Below are positions 32,685-34,341 of a stretch of 34,341 bases of DNA, piece by piece. Source of the DNA: an uncultured Bacteroidales bacterium (GTDB taxonomy: Bacteria; Bacteroidota; Bacteroidia; Bacteroidales; UBA932). The notes beneath the pieces were generated by a model. The model ran no database searches, was not told the origin of the DNA, and saw nothing but the letters and a program-made list of their open reading frames with translations. A program made the position numbers and the translations under genes. The stretch is taken from the NCBI GenBank assembly GCA_945948555.1, contig CAMFBM010000027.1, positions 1 to 34,341 on the forward strand, written 5' to 3'. The first letter of the stretch is position 1. Each line of letters starts with the position of its first letter.

Positions 32685-34169
32685 ATGAAAGACAGGTATA
32701 TACTGGCCCTTGACCAGGGTACGAGCTCCTCGAGGGCAATCGTTTTCAATGCTTCGGGGGATATGGTTTCCCTCGCGCAGAAGGAGTTTACTCAATATTT
32801 CCCCGGCCAGGGACTTGTGGAGCACGATCCTGAGGAAATCTGGTCTTCGCAATGCGCCGTGATGGAGGAGGCGGTGCTGAAGGCCTCGTTGAACGGAGAG
32901 GACATCGCTGCAATCGGAATCACCAACCAGAGGGAGACCTGCATCGTCTGGGATGCCACCGACGGGAAGCCGGTCTGCAACGCGATTGTCTGGCAGGACC
33001 GCCGGACGGCCGATTTCTGCGAGGGGCTGAAGGCTTCAGGGATGACTGAAATGATCAGGGAGAAAACAGGGCTTGTGCCGGATGCCTATTTCAGCGCGAC
33101 TAAAATCAGATGGATTCTTCAGAATGTGCCCGGGGCTGCGGACAGGGCTGCCAGAGGTGATTTGAGGTTCGGAACCGTGGACAGCTGGCTGGTGTGGAAA
33201 CTCACTGGAGGGATGGTTCATGTGACGGATGTGAGCAATGCCTCGCGGACTATGCTGTTCAACATCAGAGAGATGAAGTGGGATGAGGACCTGCTGGAGA
33301 TTTTCGGGATTCCTTTCTCAATGCTGCCCCAGGTCAGGTCTTCAAGCGAGGTTTACGGACACGCCGCCTGTGGAAGCATCCTTGACGGTGTCCCTGTGGC
33401 TGGAATTGCCGGGGACCAGCAGGCGGCCCTCCTCGGGCAGATGTGCACGGAACCGGGCTCGATGAAATGTACTTACGGGACAGGATGTTTCCTGCTGATG
33501 AACTGTGGAACATCTCCGGTGATGTCTTCCTCAAACCTTCTGACTACGGTCGCCTGGAAGATTGGAAAGGAGGTCAACTATGCTGTGGAGGGGAGTGTCT
33601 TTGTGGCCGGTTCCCTGGTGCAGTGGCTCAGGGACGGGCTCGGTATAATCCGCTCCTCATCTGAGATAGAGGCCCTTGCACGCAGTGTTCCTGACAACGG
33701 GGGCGTTTACTTCGTTCCTGCCCTGACGGGCCTTGGGGCACCACACTGGGATTCTTTCGCCAGGGGTGCCATTTACGGAATAGGCAGGGGCACGACCGCC
33801 GCGCACATCGCCCGTGCCGCCCTTGAGGGAATTGCCTGCCAGACAATGGAGATAGTTGATGCAATGCGCAGGGATGTCTCTGTGGACATCAGACAATTGA
33901 AGGTCGATGGGGGAGCCTCCCGGAATGACCTGCTGATGCAGATTCAGGCTGACCTCACCGGAGTTGAGGTGGTGCGGCCCGTTGTTACGGAGACCACGGC
34001 ATTCGGAGCAGCCTGCCTTGCCGCCCTTGCAGTGGGATTCTGGGACAGCCTTGACAGCATCCGTTCCCTCTGGAAATCCGGCAGGACATTCTCTCCGCAG
34101 GCCACTCCTGAGTCTGTCCGTCATGCCCGGGCCGCGTGGGCCGATGTCGTCAGGAGGACAATGCGGTAA
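32685..34169 (+). CDS. glpK: Glycerol kinase
   Basis: Phosphorylates glycerol to sn-glycerol 3-phosphate for catabolism or phospholipid synthesis. 494 residues, FGGY family. N-terminal ATPase-fold motif [11 protein letters not shown] (8-18); glycerol-site residues Arg83/Glu84 in NQRE and Trp103 in IVWQDRRT; Asp in AGDQQAAL; second FGGY-type signature GLGAPHWD and [12 protein letters not shown] near the C-terminus. All align with E. coli GlpK numbering. glpF and glpD are not seen next to it within the window. Divergent from mraZ across 180 bp. Confidence 0.96.
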   Translation: MKDRYILALDQGTSSSRAIVFNASGDMVSLAQKEFTQYFPGQGLVEHDPEEIWSSQCAVMEEAVLKASLNGEDIAAIGITNQRETCIVWDATDGKPVCNAIVWQDRRTADFCEGLKASGMTEMIREKTGLVPDAYFSATKIRWILQNVPGAADRAARGDLRFGTVDSWLVWKLTGGMVHVTDVSNASRTMLFNIREMKWDEDLLEIFGIPFSMLPQVRSSSEVYGHAACGSILDGVPVAGIAGDQQAALLGQMCTEPGSMKCTYGTGCFLLMNCGTSPVMSSSNLLTTVAWKIGKEVNYAVEGSVFVAGSLVQWLRDGLGIIRSSSEIEALARSVPDNGGVYFVPALTGLGAPHWDSFARGAIYGIGRGTTAAHIARAALEGIACQTMEIVDAMRRDVSVDIRQLKVDGGASRNDLLMQIQADLTGVEVVRPVVTETTAFGAACLAALAVGFWDSLDSIRSLWKSGRTFSPQATPESVRHARAAWADVVRRTMR

Positions 34170-34200
34170 GCTTTAGGGAATTTTCAGGAAATGTGATATT

Positions 34201-34332
34201 TTATGGTATTTGCGAAACGTGAGATATGACAGAATTGGAAACAAAAGGACGGCACCTATTCTCCAACTTAAGTTTGCGATTAGGGCATGTTTCAGCTATA
34301 ATCTGTTTTGCAATGTCAAATTGAATACTCAT
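34201..34332 (-). CDS. Possible 43-residue ORF, doubtful
   Basis: The 172 bp after glpK contain no clear terminator. The only notable item is a minus-strand ATG frame of 43 codons (begins MSIQFDIAKQIIAE, ends SHVSQIP), closed by an in-frame TAG just before its start, so it is not the tail of a longer gene in that frame. I recognise no family. It may be a remnant or chance frame. Confidence 0.15.
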   Translation of the reverse strand: MSIQFDIAKQIIAETCPNRKLKLENRCRPFVSNSVISHVSQIP

Positions 34333-34341
34333 AGGCTAAAG

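Overview
The window looks like a chromosomal segment of a member of the Bacteroidales (phylum Bacteroidota), probably gut-associated. The reasons are the Bacteroidota promoter grammar (TTTG, about 20 bp, then TAnnTTTG) upstream of several genes, the short FtsL-like protein, the enlarged MraY, the linked Thr/Tyr tRNAs, an exported choloylglycine-hydrolase-family protein and a large exported GH2 glycosidase. The species cannot be fixed by reading alone. Most of the window is core genome. The one stretch that looks accessory is about 7.69-9.21 kb.

Layout. 1-395 (minus): a tRNA operon, Thr(TGT) then a truncated Tyr(GTA), with a 111-bp duplication in the spacer. Its promoter lies over the 3' end of dxs. 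455-4157 (minus): dxs, a choloylglycine-hydrolase-family lipoprotein, and greA. 4266-7668 (plus): two adjacent paralogous MFS transporters, then a small exported protein. 7697-9209: a single AAA ATPase gene between two 62-bp direct repeats, each a long hairpin. 9218-13234 (minus): purA and ssb (a likely pair), then rpiB and gltX (overlapping by 4 bp). 13287-16886 (minus): a 1,199-residue GH2 exoglycosidase whose 3' end carries three 22-bp repeats. 16901-32504 (minus): a division and cell-wall (dcw) cluster in the order mraZ, rsmH, ftsL-like, ftsI, murE, mraY, murD, ftsW, murG, murC, ftsQ, ftsA, ftsZ. Its genes are tightly packed, with several 4-bp ATGA overlaps. murF and ddl are absent from it. 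32685-34169 (plus): glpK, divergent from mraZ.

How the genes work together. The dcw genes make lipid II (murE and murD, mraY, murG, murC), polymerise and crosslink it at the septum (ftsW, ftsI, with ftsL and ftsQ), and position the divisome (ftsZ, ftsA). mraZ sits first as the likely autoregulator. Just upstream of mraZ I see four phased 10-bp repeats, a strong candidate MraZ operator, and this array also abuts a candidate glpK promoter.

The most interesting points are: (1) the att-like hairpin direct repeats around the ATPase gene next to the purA 3' end; (2) the putative MraZ operator shared with glpK; (3) out-of-frame 22-bp repeats that appear to have given the GH2 enzyme a new C-terminal tail; (4) an Ntn-hydrolase whose lipid anchor sits on its predicted propeptide. 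I do not see a convincing multi-gene new defence or biosynthetic system.
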